IMG/VR virus record: IMGVR_UViG_3300022842_000067
Span: 1 to 22,809 of that record
Reading direction: 5' to 3' (one strand)
Origin: a virus
DNA length: 22,809 bases
Numbering within the stretch: position 1 is the first letter of the stretch; the number at the start of each line of letters is the position of its first letter. The position numbers were made by a program, and so were the translations under genes. This document shows, piece by piece, positions 1-5,681 of the stretch. Under the pieces are notes generated by a model. That model did not search any database. It had not been told where the DNA came from and saw nothing but the letters and a program-made list of their open reading frames with translations.

Positions 1-39
1 GGAGGAATGTTTGTCATGTCAATAAAGGAGAGCGCCAGG

Positions 40-126
40 ATGGATTACAGATTTACAGCATTATTAATTGTGTTGATGGTGGCCCTGGCTTTATTAGGTG
101 GACCGGCAGAGTATAATACACCATGA
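40..126 (+). CDS. tiny hydrophobic membrane peptide (28 aa), start uncertain
   Basis: A short reading frame encodes a peptide with one long hydrophobic stretch (residues 6-21, ALLIVLMVALALLG core), enough for a single membrane segment. An AAAGGAG ribosome binding site at 24-30 sits 9 nt before this ATG, which is why I chose it. In-frame ATGs at 7 and 16 and an open frame to the window edge mean the true protein could be longer or begin outside. Its stop overlaps the start of the next gene (ATGA). Its position at the head of a cassette that ends in an endolysin makes a holin or lysis-accessory role possible, but no family is recognised. Function is unassigned. Confidence 0.5.
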   Translation: MDYRFTALLIVLMVALALLGGPAEYNTP

Positions 127-335
127 AATTTACTTTAATAATATTTTTATGTTCTTTTATAGATAATCAATGTTTACCTCCACAAGAGATAAAACAACCC
201 TATAATTCATGGAAAGAATGTACACTTGCAGCATTAGAAATATCTACAGAAATAATGCTTTTACAAGAAGAAGAGTTTGTTAATAAGAACAAAGTAGCAA
301 CTAAATTTGTATGTCAAGAAATAGGTACTATTTAA
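123..335 (+). CDS. small secreted/periplasmic cysteine-containing protein (70 aa)
   Basis: The protein starts with a basic residue and a hydrophobic stretch (residues 3-13), like a short signal peptide or signal anchor. A hydrophilic, helix-prone region with four cysteines (10, 17, 33, 64) follows, so disulfides in an oxidising compartment are plausible. C10 in an LC context could also be a lipobox-like site, but the match is weak. The start overlaps the stop of the upstream peptide (ATGA), and the next gene begins at the base after its stop. Proteins of this size and pattern recur beside lysis genes in marine phages as far as I recall. A role in lysis, for instance spanin-like, is inference from position only. 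Confidence 0.6.
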   Translation: MKFTLIIFLCSFIDNQCLPPQEIKQPYNSWKECTLAALEISTEIMLLQEEEFVNKNKVATKFVCQEIGTI

Positions 336-524
336 ATGAGTAGAAAAACTAATACAATGTTAATAGGATTACTGGGAACAATTTTATTAGGTTTAGCTAC
401 ATGGACTCTTGTTACATTAATAGAACTTCAGTTAACAGTAACTATGATTCAATCTGATTTAATGGGCATTGACAAACAATTTGGTAGAGTTTACAATTTC
501 ATTGATTCTGTTAGAACTAAATAA
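336..524 (+). CDS. single-TM protein next to endolysin, holin- or spanin-like candidate (62 aa)
   Basis: Residues 8-30 form one strong membrane span (MLIGLLGTILLGLATWTLV core) after a short basic N-terminus (RK at 3-4). A soluble, amphipathic C-terminal part of about 30 residues follows (residues 33-62). The gene starts directly after the previous stop, and its own stop overlaps another ATG (TAATG at 522-526). A small one-span protein close to an endolysin suggests a holin, pinholin or inner-membrane spanin. The sequence alone cannot separate these, and no diagnostic motif is present. Confidence 0.6.
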   Translation: MSRKTNTMLIGLLGTILLGLATWTLVTLIELQLTVTMIQSDLMGIDKQFGRVYNFIDSVRTK

Positions 525-562
525 TGAATTTTTCTAAAAATTTTAGTTGGAGATATAAATAA
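524..562 (+). other. 12-codon mini-ORF echoing the endolysin start
   Basis: The ATG overlaps the stop of the TM-protein gene (TAATG) and opens a 12-codon frame, MNFSKNFSWRYK then TAA. The first eight residues closely match the start of the M15 endolysin at 1111 (MNLSRNFT). At the DNA level the first 24 nt match at 18 positions. The simplest reading is a scar: the TM-protein gene once ran straight into the endolysin, and the sulfotransferase gene entered at that border, leaving a decayed copy of the endolysin 5' end. A translated leader peptide or chance similarity remain possible. Confidence 0.4.
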
Positions 563-568
563 AATATA

Positions 569-1111
569 ATGTATTTTCAATTTGTTGAATTTTATACTGT
601 TAATAATTTTCAGTATTTATTAATACAGAAAAATGGATGTACAAGTGTACGTAATGTGCTTTCAGATTTAAAGCCTACTTTATTGCATAAAAGAGATTTA
701 AATAAAATTTGTTGGACAGTTATAAGAGATCCTTATGAAAGATTTGTGGCTGGTTTAGATTATGATTTAAAAAGATTTAATATGAAAATTGAAGATGTAA
801 AATTAGATCAGTTATTTTCTACAATTTATGAAAAAGAAACTATGATTAGAGGCAATGCTAAGCATACAGCATTTCAATCAATGCATTTAATAAACGCATG
901 TGTAGATTGGTATATTGACCTTCCTGATTTGGATTCATTTTTTAAAATGCATTTTAATAAATCATTATTTCTTAATAAAAATATTGGAATAATAAAGGAG
1001 TATTTTGATAAAAAAGAAGTTTTAAAATACCTTCACATGGAATATGAAATATATAACAAAATTAAAATGTCACCCTATCTTTGGGAATGGCAGAAAGGAA
1101 AAATATTTTAA
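569..1111 (+). CDS. sulfotransferase family protein (PAPS-dependent, 180 aa)
   Basis: Two motifs of carbohydrate-type sulfotransferases (Sulfotransfer_2-like) are visible. KNGCTSVRN at residues 21-29 matches the 5'-phosphosulfate-binding loop. RDPYERFVAG at 53-62, after a hydrophobic strand (CWTVI), matches the 3'-phosphate-binding segment. HTAFQSMHL at 99-107 sits where family members have acceptor-side histidines. The predicted reaction is transfer of sulfate from PAPS to a hydroxyl of a glycan or protein; the acceptor is unknown. At 180 aa it is short for the family but carries the core. It interrupts an otherwise standard lysis cassette, has no clear Shine-Dalgarno, and its stop overlaps the endolysin ATG. 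It is very AT-rich (about 25% GC in one sampled line), consistent with recent acquisition. Confidence 0.75.
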   Translation: MYFQFVEFYTVNNFQYLLIQKNGCTSVRNVLSDLKPTLLHKRDLNKICWTVIRDPYERFVAGLDYDLKRFNMKIEDVKLDQLFSTIYEKETMIRGNAKHTAFQSMHLINACVDWYIDLPDLDSFFKMHFNKSLFLNKNIGIIKEYFDKKEVLKYLHMEYEIYNKIKMSPYLWEWQKGKIF

Positions 1112-1584
1112 TGAATCTATCCCGAAATTTTACTCTTCAAGAGTTAATCAAATCAGACACTGCTATACGTAAGGGTATAGATAATAACCCTAACTCAGAT
1201 CAAATAGCTAAATTAAAATTACTATGTGATAATATTTTACAACCGGTTAGAGACCATTTTGGTCCTGTGGTGGTGACCAGTTGTTATAGATCCCCAGAGT
1301 TATCTATTGCTATTGGCAGTTCAGTTAATAGTCAGCACTGCGATGCAGAAGCCGTTGATTTTGAATGTCCAGGAGTAGATAATGCAGAACTTTGTGATTG
1401 GATATATAAGAACCTTAAATATGATCAAATGATTCTCGAGTTCTATAAAAAAGGAGAACCTTCAAGTGGATGGTGTCATTGTAGTTATATTGAAGATAAG
1501 CCTAGGAAGCAGTTCTTGCATGCCTTCAGAGAAGAGGGTAAAGTTAAATATAAACCAATAATAGGAAAAGCGGTAGATTTATAA
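1111..1584 (+). CDS. endolysin, M15-type peptidase (D-Ala-D-Ala carboxypeptidase-like, 157 aa)
   Basis: The zinc-ligand pattern of M15 peptidases is intact: SQHCDAEAVDF at residues 74-84 supplies H76 and D83, and WCH at 121-123 supplies H123. SCYRSPELS at 57-65 is the conserved YRS region, with R60 as the likely substrate-binding arginine. The N-terminal segment (NFTLQELIKSDTA, 6-18) is typical of the Peptidase_M15_3 family in phage lysins. The enzyme should cut peptide cross-links in peptidoglycan at the end of infection. There is no signal peptide, so export would rely on a holin. I chose the ATG at 1111, overlapping the sulfotransferase stop and preceded by AGAAAGGA, over an upstream in-frame TTG at 1081 that would lie inside the previous gene. 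Confidence 0.88.
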   Translation: MNLSRNFTLQELIKSDTAIRKGIDNNPNSDQIAKLKLLCDNILQPVRDHFGPVVVTSCYRSPELSIAIGSSVNSQHCDAEAVDFECPGVDNAELCDWIYKNLKYDQMILEFYKKGEPSSGWCHCSYIEDKPRKQFLHAFREEGKVKYKPIIGKAVDL

Positions 1585-1742
1585 TGGCAATATCTAGAGG
1601 ATCAATGACCAAGCAATTAGAACCAGGTTTAGGTAGTAGTAATAAAAATTGGACTAAAAAAGAAAAAGCAGAATTTAAAAAGGTTTTAATTAAAACTCAT
1701 GGAAAAATCTACAAACCCCATAGCCAAAAACCTAAGGTCTAG
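1584..1742 (+). CDS. small basic protein of unknown function (52 aa)
   Basis: The ATG overlaps the endolysin stop (TAATG). The product is hydrophilic and lysine-rich, with a short N-terminal MAISRGSMTKQLEPG segment and a charged helix (WTKKEKAEFKKVLIK, residues 23-37). There are no membrane segments or cysteines. Similar tiny basic proteins occur in structural regions of marine phages, in my recollection, and may be packaged or bind nucleic acid, but nothing proves this. The coupled start and the overlap with the next small frame support it as a real gene. Confidence 0.55.
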   Translation: MAISRGSMTKQLEPGLGSSNKNWTKKEKAEFKKVLIKTHGKIYKPHSQKPKV

Positions 1743-1830
1743 AACTTATCGTCATCAAGTGGTACAATCAAAGAAGTTGTACAACCGCAAAAAGGAGAAG
1801 TTATACACTCTCAAAGCGGCCGCTATATAA
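1699..1830 (+). CDS. small, highly basic protein overlapping the previous gene (43 aa)
   Basis: An ATG inside the preceding gene opens a different frame encoding a strongly basic peptide. It contains TNPIAKNLRSR (residues 5-15) and KKLYNRKKEK (25-34). An NPxAKN-type N-terminus followed by a lysine/arginine-rich tail is a pattern I recall from tiny proteins of marine podoviruses. It overlaps the upstream gene by 44 nt and stops just before the ribosome binding site of the next gene. A nucleic-acid-binding or virion-packaged role is inference from charge. Confidence 0.5.
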   Translation: MEKSTNPIAKNLRSRTYRHQVVQSKKLYNRKKEKLYTLKAAAI

Positions 1831-1840
1831 GGAGAAACAA

Positions 1841-2044
1841 ATGGCTAAATCAAAAGGTCCTTGTTGGGACGGTTATGAAATGATTGGAATGAAGTCCAAA
1901 GGTGGACGTAAAGTGCCTAATTGTGTCCCTAAAAAATCAAAGGGCGGAGAGATGGAGTATAGTGGATCTCTAATTAATTCAGAAATAGACGGAGTTACTT
2001 ATAATAATAAATCTTACGAAGATTACTATAAGGATATTCTGTAG
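1841..2044 (+). CDS. small CWDGY-motif phage protein (67 aa)
   Basis: A good ribosome binding site (AAGGAG at 1829-1834) lies 6 nt before the ATG. Residues 7-30 carry the pattern PCWDGYEMIGMKSKGGRKVPNC, a short conserved module with two cysteines found in many marine phage and cyanophage proteins (I recall it as DUF5872-like). The rest is acidic and ends in DYYKDIL. This ending is nearly repeated at the end of the next gene. The stop overlaps a GTG start. No biochemical function is known to me. Confidence 0.65.
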   Translation: MAKSKGPCWDGYEMIGMKSKGGRKVPNCVPKKSKGGEMEYSGSLINSEIDGVTYNNKSYEDYYKDIL

Positions 2045-2286
2045 TGAGAAAAGAAAAAATGTTACTTGGGGGTTTATTAACTGCGGGCATTAGATATGGG
2101 GTTAAGAGATATGCTAAAGCTACTGGTAAAAAACTTATTGATTTAGCAAAAGGACAATCTAAAAAATTAGGTAAAGCAGATAAAGTTGAGGCTATAAAAC
2201 TATATGGTTCTACAAACTTACATGGTGGTGCAAAATTATCTAAATTAGATAAAATTAAATTAAATTATTATAAGGATATACTATAA
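2044..2286 (+). CDS. small basic protein with GTG start (80 aa)
   Basis: The GTG start overlaps the previous TAG (TAGTG) and is served by AAGGA at 2030-2034, inside the upstream coding sequence. The product is very basic. It has a short hydrophobic start (LLGGLLTAGIRYGVKRYAK, residues 7-25) and then a lysine-rich body with DLAKGQSKKLGKADK. It ends in NYYKDIL, like its neighbour. The protein could be membrane- or DNA-associated, but no family is recognised. Its stop overlaps the ATG of the gp4-like gene. Confidence 0.6.
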   Translation: MRKEKMLLGGLLTAGIRYGVKRYAKATGKKLIDLAKGQSKKLGKADKVEAIKLYGSTNLHGGAKLSKLDKIKLNYYKDIL

Positions 2287-2981
2287 TGGCTACATCAGGA
2301 ACAACAAGTTTTAATTTAACTATAGAAGAGGTTATAGATGAAGCATTTAACAGATGTGGAGTACGTCCTAATTCTGGAAATGATTTAAGAAAAGCAAGAA
2401 GAAATTTAAACGTATTATTTTCTGATTGGGGAAATAGAGGAGTTCATTTATGGAAAGTGGAACTGGACGAAATAGCTCTTGTTGCTGGACAAGCACAATA
2501 TGCTTGTAACTCAGATGTAAATGATGTTCTAGAAGCTTTTGTTTCAACTAGTGGAGGAGGAAGTGATAGTGCTACTACTCAAGACATATCTTTAACTAAA
2601 ATAGATAGATCTGCTTATGCGGCTCTTCCTAATAAATTAAACCAAGGTCAACCTTCTCAATATTATGTGGATAGACAAACTACTCCTCAAATTTATTTAT
2701 ACCAAGCGCCTAATGCTGCTACTTATACTTATTTAAAATTTTATGTAGTAAAAAGAATAGAAGATGCTGGAGCTTATTCAAATAATCCAGATGCAGTATT
2801 TAGATTCTTACCCTGTATGATTGCAGGACTATCTTATTATATGTCTTTTCAATATGCGCCGGATAGAGTACCTCTTTTAAAACAAACTTATGAGGATGAA
2901 ATGCTTAGAGCTTTAGATGAAGATAGTCAAAGAACTTCTTTATATGTTTCACCAATGACTTACTTTGGAGATGGAGTATAA
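2286..2981 (+). CDS. P22 gp4-like tail accessory / head-completion protein (231 aa)
   Basis: The N-terminal helical region (TIEEVIDEAFNRCGV, residues 11-25, then DLRKARRNLNVLFSDWGNRGVHLWKVE, 33-59) is typical of the P22 gp4 tail-accessory family. The C-terminal part (FRFLPCMIAGLSYYMSFQYA, about 172-191, followed by VPLLKQTYEDEMLRALDED) is the family's helical end. Proteins of this type bind the portal ring after packaging and form the platform for the short tail. The length is close to gp4-type proteins in marine phages, which are longer than P22 gp4 itself. The start and stop are both TAATG-type overlaps with neighbours, matching a connector operon. Confidence 0.72.
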   Translation: MATSGTTSFNLTIEEVIDEAFNRCGVRPNSGNDLRKARRNLNVLFSDWGNRGVHLWKVELDEIALVAGQAQYACNSDVNDVLEAFVSTSGGGSDSATTQDISLTKIDRSAYAALPNKLNQGQPSQYYVDRQTTPQIYLYQAPNAATYTYLKFYVVKRIEDAGAYSNNPDAVFRFLPCMIAGLSYYMSFQYAPDRVPLLKQTYEDEMLRALDEDSQRTSLYVSPMTYFGDGV

Positions 2982-3340
2982 TGTCCTACGCTCAAGGTAA
3001 AAGATCAATGGCAATATCTGACCGTTCTGGTCAGGCGTTTCCATATAAAGAAATGATTAGAGAGTGGACGGGAGCGCTTGTCCATATTTCGGAATATGAA
3101 CCAAAACAGCCTCAGATAAGACGTAAAAGAGTTGTTGCAGATGCTATAGCTTTACAGAATCCTAGAGCACAGGATTTTACATTTAATTCTGGAGGAGCTA
3201 GATTTACAACAATAGATTTAACTTTACCCGGAACGTTTGCTTTTAATTCAAATGGAATGAAGCCAGACGATGGTTCTGAACAAAATAGAAGAAGACAATT
3301 ATTACCTCAAATAGGTCAAGTAACAGTGGAGATTTCATAA
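2981..3340 (+). CDS. small virion-associated protein, unknown (119 aa)
   Basis: A soluble protein with a conserved-looking N-terminus (QGKRSMAISDRSGQAFPYKE, residues 5-24, and REWTGALVHISEYEPKQPQ, 27-45). A basic RRKR stretch and a C-terminal part rich in N, G, F and T follow. There are no membrane segments. It lies between two connector proteins and overlaps both by TAATG junctions, so a role in the connector or neck of the virion is likely. It is not a catalytic family I recognise. Similar small proteins sit in the same place in Pelagibacter-type phages, from memory. Confidence 0.6.
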   Translation: MSYAQGKRSMAISDRSGQAFPYKEMIREWTGALVHISEYEPKQPQIRRKRVVADAIALQNPRAQDFTFNSGGARFTTIDLTLPGTFAFNSNGMKPDDGSEQNRRRQLLPQIGQVTVEIS

Positions 3341-3999
3341 TGGCAATAACATACCCAAATTTTTTAACTCAAGTTCGAAGCTACACTGAAGTAGATTCTA
3401 ATGTATTAACGGATATTTTAATGGATCAATTTATTAGTAATATAGAATTAGATATTGCAGGTAAAGTAGATTATGATGATTTAAGAAAATACGCAACGGC
3501 TAGTTTTATCTCTGGTCAAAGATATATATCTTTACCCTCTGATATGCTTGTTTTAAGATCCGTACAGACCATTATTTCAGGGACTAGAAATTTTTTAGAG
3601 AAGAGAGACACTAGTTTTATCTCTGAATATAATAATGATGGAGCTACAGGCTCTCCTTTATATTATGCAAACTGGGATGAAAATAATTTTTTAGTAGCCC
3701 CAACACCAAATGCCGCGGCAGCAGCTGGACAAGTTCAAATAAACTACATTAAATATCCCCCTCATTTTACTAGTTCTAACACTACTTATCTATCTACTTA
3801 TCAACAACAATTACTATTGTATGGAGTTTTAGTAGAATCTTTTGCTTATTTAAAAGGACCTGCTGATATGTACAAACTGTATTCAGACAAGTATAATGAA
3901 CAAATACAATCTTTTGCTTTACAACAAATGGGCAGAAGACGTAGAGACGAATACACCGATGGAGTTCCACGAGTTAAAGTGTCCTCTCCATCACCATAA
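3340..3999 (+). CDS. phage adaptor / head-tail connector protein (219 aa)
   Basis: The protein begins with a helical segment (YPNFLTQVRSYTEVDSNVLTDILMDQFISNIELDI, residues 5-39). It continues with a beta part that includes QRYISLPSDMLVLRSV (59-74), the typical 'easy on the eye' strand of adaptor-like phage proteins. A late Tyr/Gln-rich helix (YQQQLLLYGVLVESFAYLKG, about 153-172) and a basic tail (RRRR) follow. The pattern resembles the adaptor proteins that link the portal to the tail in short-tailed phages. It starts inside the preceding stop and is followed by a 24-nt gap with a new ribosome binding site, marking the end of the connector block. Confidence 0.65.
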   Translation: MAITYPNFLTQVRSYTEVDSNVLTDILMDQFISNIELDIAGKVDYDDLRKYATASFISGQRYISLPSDMLVLRSVQTIISGTRNFLEKRDTSFISEYNNDGATGSPLYYANWDENNFLVAPTPNAAAAAGQVQINYIKYPPHFTSSNTTYLSTYQQQLLLYGVLVESFAYLKGPADMYKLYSDKYNEQIQSFALQQMGRRRRDEYTDGVPRVKVSSPSP

Positions 4000-4023
4000 A
4001 AATTATAAAATAGGAGAAAAATT

Positions 4024-4464
4024 ATGGCTATTACTACAAATGCAATCACGAACTCTTTTAAAGAACAAACTTTTCAAGGGTTACACAACTTTACAGTGTC
4101 AACTGGGGATGTTTTTAAACTAGCACTATACACAAGTGCAGCAACTATCGGAGCTGATACTACTTCATACGCAGTAGGTATTGGTGGACAAGTCGGAGAC
4201 ACTGGACAATACGCAGCCGGTGGCGGAGCATTAGTTAACGCTTTAGTTTCTGTAAACGGAACTACAGCTTTTACTGACTTTAACGATTTATCATTCACTG
4301 GAGTTACATTAACGGCAGCAGGTGCTTTGATTTACAATACATCTGAAGCTTCTAAATCTATATGTGTGTTAGACTTTGATGGAGACAAAACTGCAACAGC
4401 TGGGACATTTACTATTCAATTTCCTGATGCGAATGATACTCAGGCAATTATAAGAATATCGTAA
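4024..4464 (+). CDS. virion structural protein, beta-rich (146 aa)
   Basis: AGGAG at 4012-4016 lies 7 nt before the ATG, one of the best ribosome binding sites here, which suggests an abundant product. The protein is rich in T, A, G and V and has alternating hydrophobic strands, with almost no charge in the middle. It includes KLALYTSAATIGADTTSY (near residues 36-53), a pattern recurrent in marine phage structural proteins. The G+C content is higher than in the accessory genes, as in the other virion genes. It may be a head decoration, neck or tail protein, but the exact place is unknown. Confidence 0.62.
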   Translation: MAITTNAITNSFKEQTFQGLHNFTVSTGDVFKLALYTSAATIGADTTSYAVGIGGQVGDTGQYAAGGGALVNALVSVNGTTAFTDFNDLSFTGVTLTAAGALIYNTSEASKSICVLDFDGDKTATAGTFTIQFPDANDTQAIIRIS

Positions 4465-4482
4465 TCAATAAAGTTATGAATT

Positions 4483-5637
4483 ATGGCAACTGGATGGGGT
4501 AATAAAAGTTGGGGAGCATCAGAATGGGGAGACCTATCTGATGAAACCGTACTTACCTCATCCGTTGCTATTTCTTCTTCAATAGGTTCTTCAACTACAC
4601 AAGCAAATTCTGATGTAGTTGTATCAGGAATAGCTGCTTCATATATATTACCAGGAATAGTAGCCGGTGCTTCGGCTTTAGTTCTTCCTAGTGGAATTTC
4701 TTTATCCGCAGTAATAGGAAACGACTCAGCTACCCCAATAGGTCAAAATGTTTCTGTAACAGGAATAGCTTCTACAACAGGTATTACTGCAGCAACTATT
4801 GATGACTTAGGTTTAATAGGTTCAGGTTGGGGAAGAGATTTATGGGGATCAATGGTATGGGGTGATGCTTACTCTGTACAAACAGGATCTGTTTCCGCAC
4901 AAACAGCTATTACTGGAGTAACCACACAAGCTAATGCAGATGTACAAGCTCAAGGTCAATCTTTAACTGTAGTAACAGGAGATGAAGTACCTAAAGCAAA
5001 TGCAAATGTATTTCCTGATGGTATTACTTTAACAACGGATATTGGTGAAGTACAGGCATTAAGATTACAGGGTATAGAGATATCTACAGCAGTAGGTTTA
5101 GTAGATCTTCAAGCAGGTGGAAATGTATACCTTCAAGTAGATGAACATACTCTTAATACAGGAATAGGTTCGATAGCTGTAGAAATTTCCACTGAAGTCG
5201 ATGTAGAAGGTATACAACTTAATACATTTATAGGTGATGAAGAAGCCTTTACAGATGTAACTGTATCTCCAGTAGGTAATGCTTTGTCTATAGCAGAACC
5301 AGAAATTGTAGTAGATCTTAACACACCAGTAGATGTGACAGGTAGTAGTTTAGCTATTGCAATAGGTGATGAGACAACGTTTATTGATGTTACTGTAGGG
5401 GTAACGGGAACATCTATGACATACGCTTTCGGAGACGTTGTAATAGAGAGCAAATATTCAGTAGATGGGATAAATTTATCTGGTGCAATAAATTCAGTAA
5501 CTATTGATGCCAGTGCTGTAGTGACTCCTACAGGCATAGGATTGACAATAACGGTTGCTAGTCCTAATATAATTGCGTGGGCTGAAGTAGATGTAGGCAC
5601 ACCTGTTACATGGTCACCGGTTGATCTAGCAGCTTAA
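4483..5637 (+). CDS. beta-repeat virion/tail protein with duplicated WG motif (384 aa)
   Basis: Residues 4-17 (GWGNKSWGASEWGD) recur as GWGRDLWGSMVWGD at about 114-127, so the N-terminal third is an internal duplication. The rest is made of degenerate units of about 25-35 residues, with a V-x-V-x-G strand then L-x-x-x-x-G, for example GIQLNTFIGDE, SLAIAIGDE and GINLSGAI. The C-terminus contains WAEVDVGTPVTWSPVDL, a W..V...W..V ending I recall from such proteins. This is a stacked beta-strand architecture expected of a tail or fibre-like virion protein. No enzyme motif is present. The gene lies 18 nt after the previous stop without a clear Shine-Dalgarno. Confidence 0.62.
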   Translation: MATGWGNKSWGASEWGDLSDETVLTSSVAISSSIGSSTTQANSDVVVSGIAASYILPGIVAGASALVLPSGISLSAVIGNDSATPIGQNVSVTGIASTTGITAATIDDLGLIGSGWGRDLWGSMVWGDAYSVQTGSVSAQTAITGVTTQANADVQAQGQSLTVVTGDEVPKANANVFPDGITLTTDIGEVQALRLQGIEISTAVGLVDLQAGGNVYLQVDEHTLNTGIGSIAVEISTEVDVEGIQLNTFIGDEEAFTDVTVSPVGNALSIAEPEIVVDLNTPVDVTGSSLAIAIGDETTFIDVTVGVTGTSMTYAFGDVVIESKYSVDGINLSGAINSVTIDASAVVTPTGIGLTITVASPNIIAWAEVDVGTPVTWSPVDLAA

Positions 5638-5681
5638 TTATAGTAATATTGTAATATATAAAAACAGGAGCATAAAATTTT

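Noticed and set aside
534-546. CTAAAAATTTTAG palindrome as a terminator after the TM gene
   Set aside because: With one central base it cannot form a usable hairpin loop, and there is no T-tract.
554-561. TATAAATA matching the T4 late promoter consensus before the sulfotransferase
   Set aside because: The genome is AT-rich, the virion genes are podovirus-like, and no T4-type late sigma is visible; a single match is weak.
1816-1823. GCGGCCGC (NotI) octamer in an AT-rich genome, possible vector junction
   Set aside because: It encodes part of KAAA in the 43-aa frame, and both sides are continuous phage-like coding sequence, so a cloning artefact is not supported.
5133-5600. 155-aa open frame on the minus strand
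   Set aside because: It is antisense to the beta-repeat protein gene, low in complexity (S, T, V, P from the reverse of GTA/ACT repeats), and no minus-strand gene has support anywhere.
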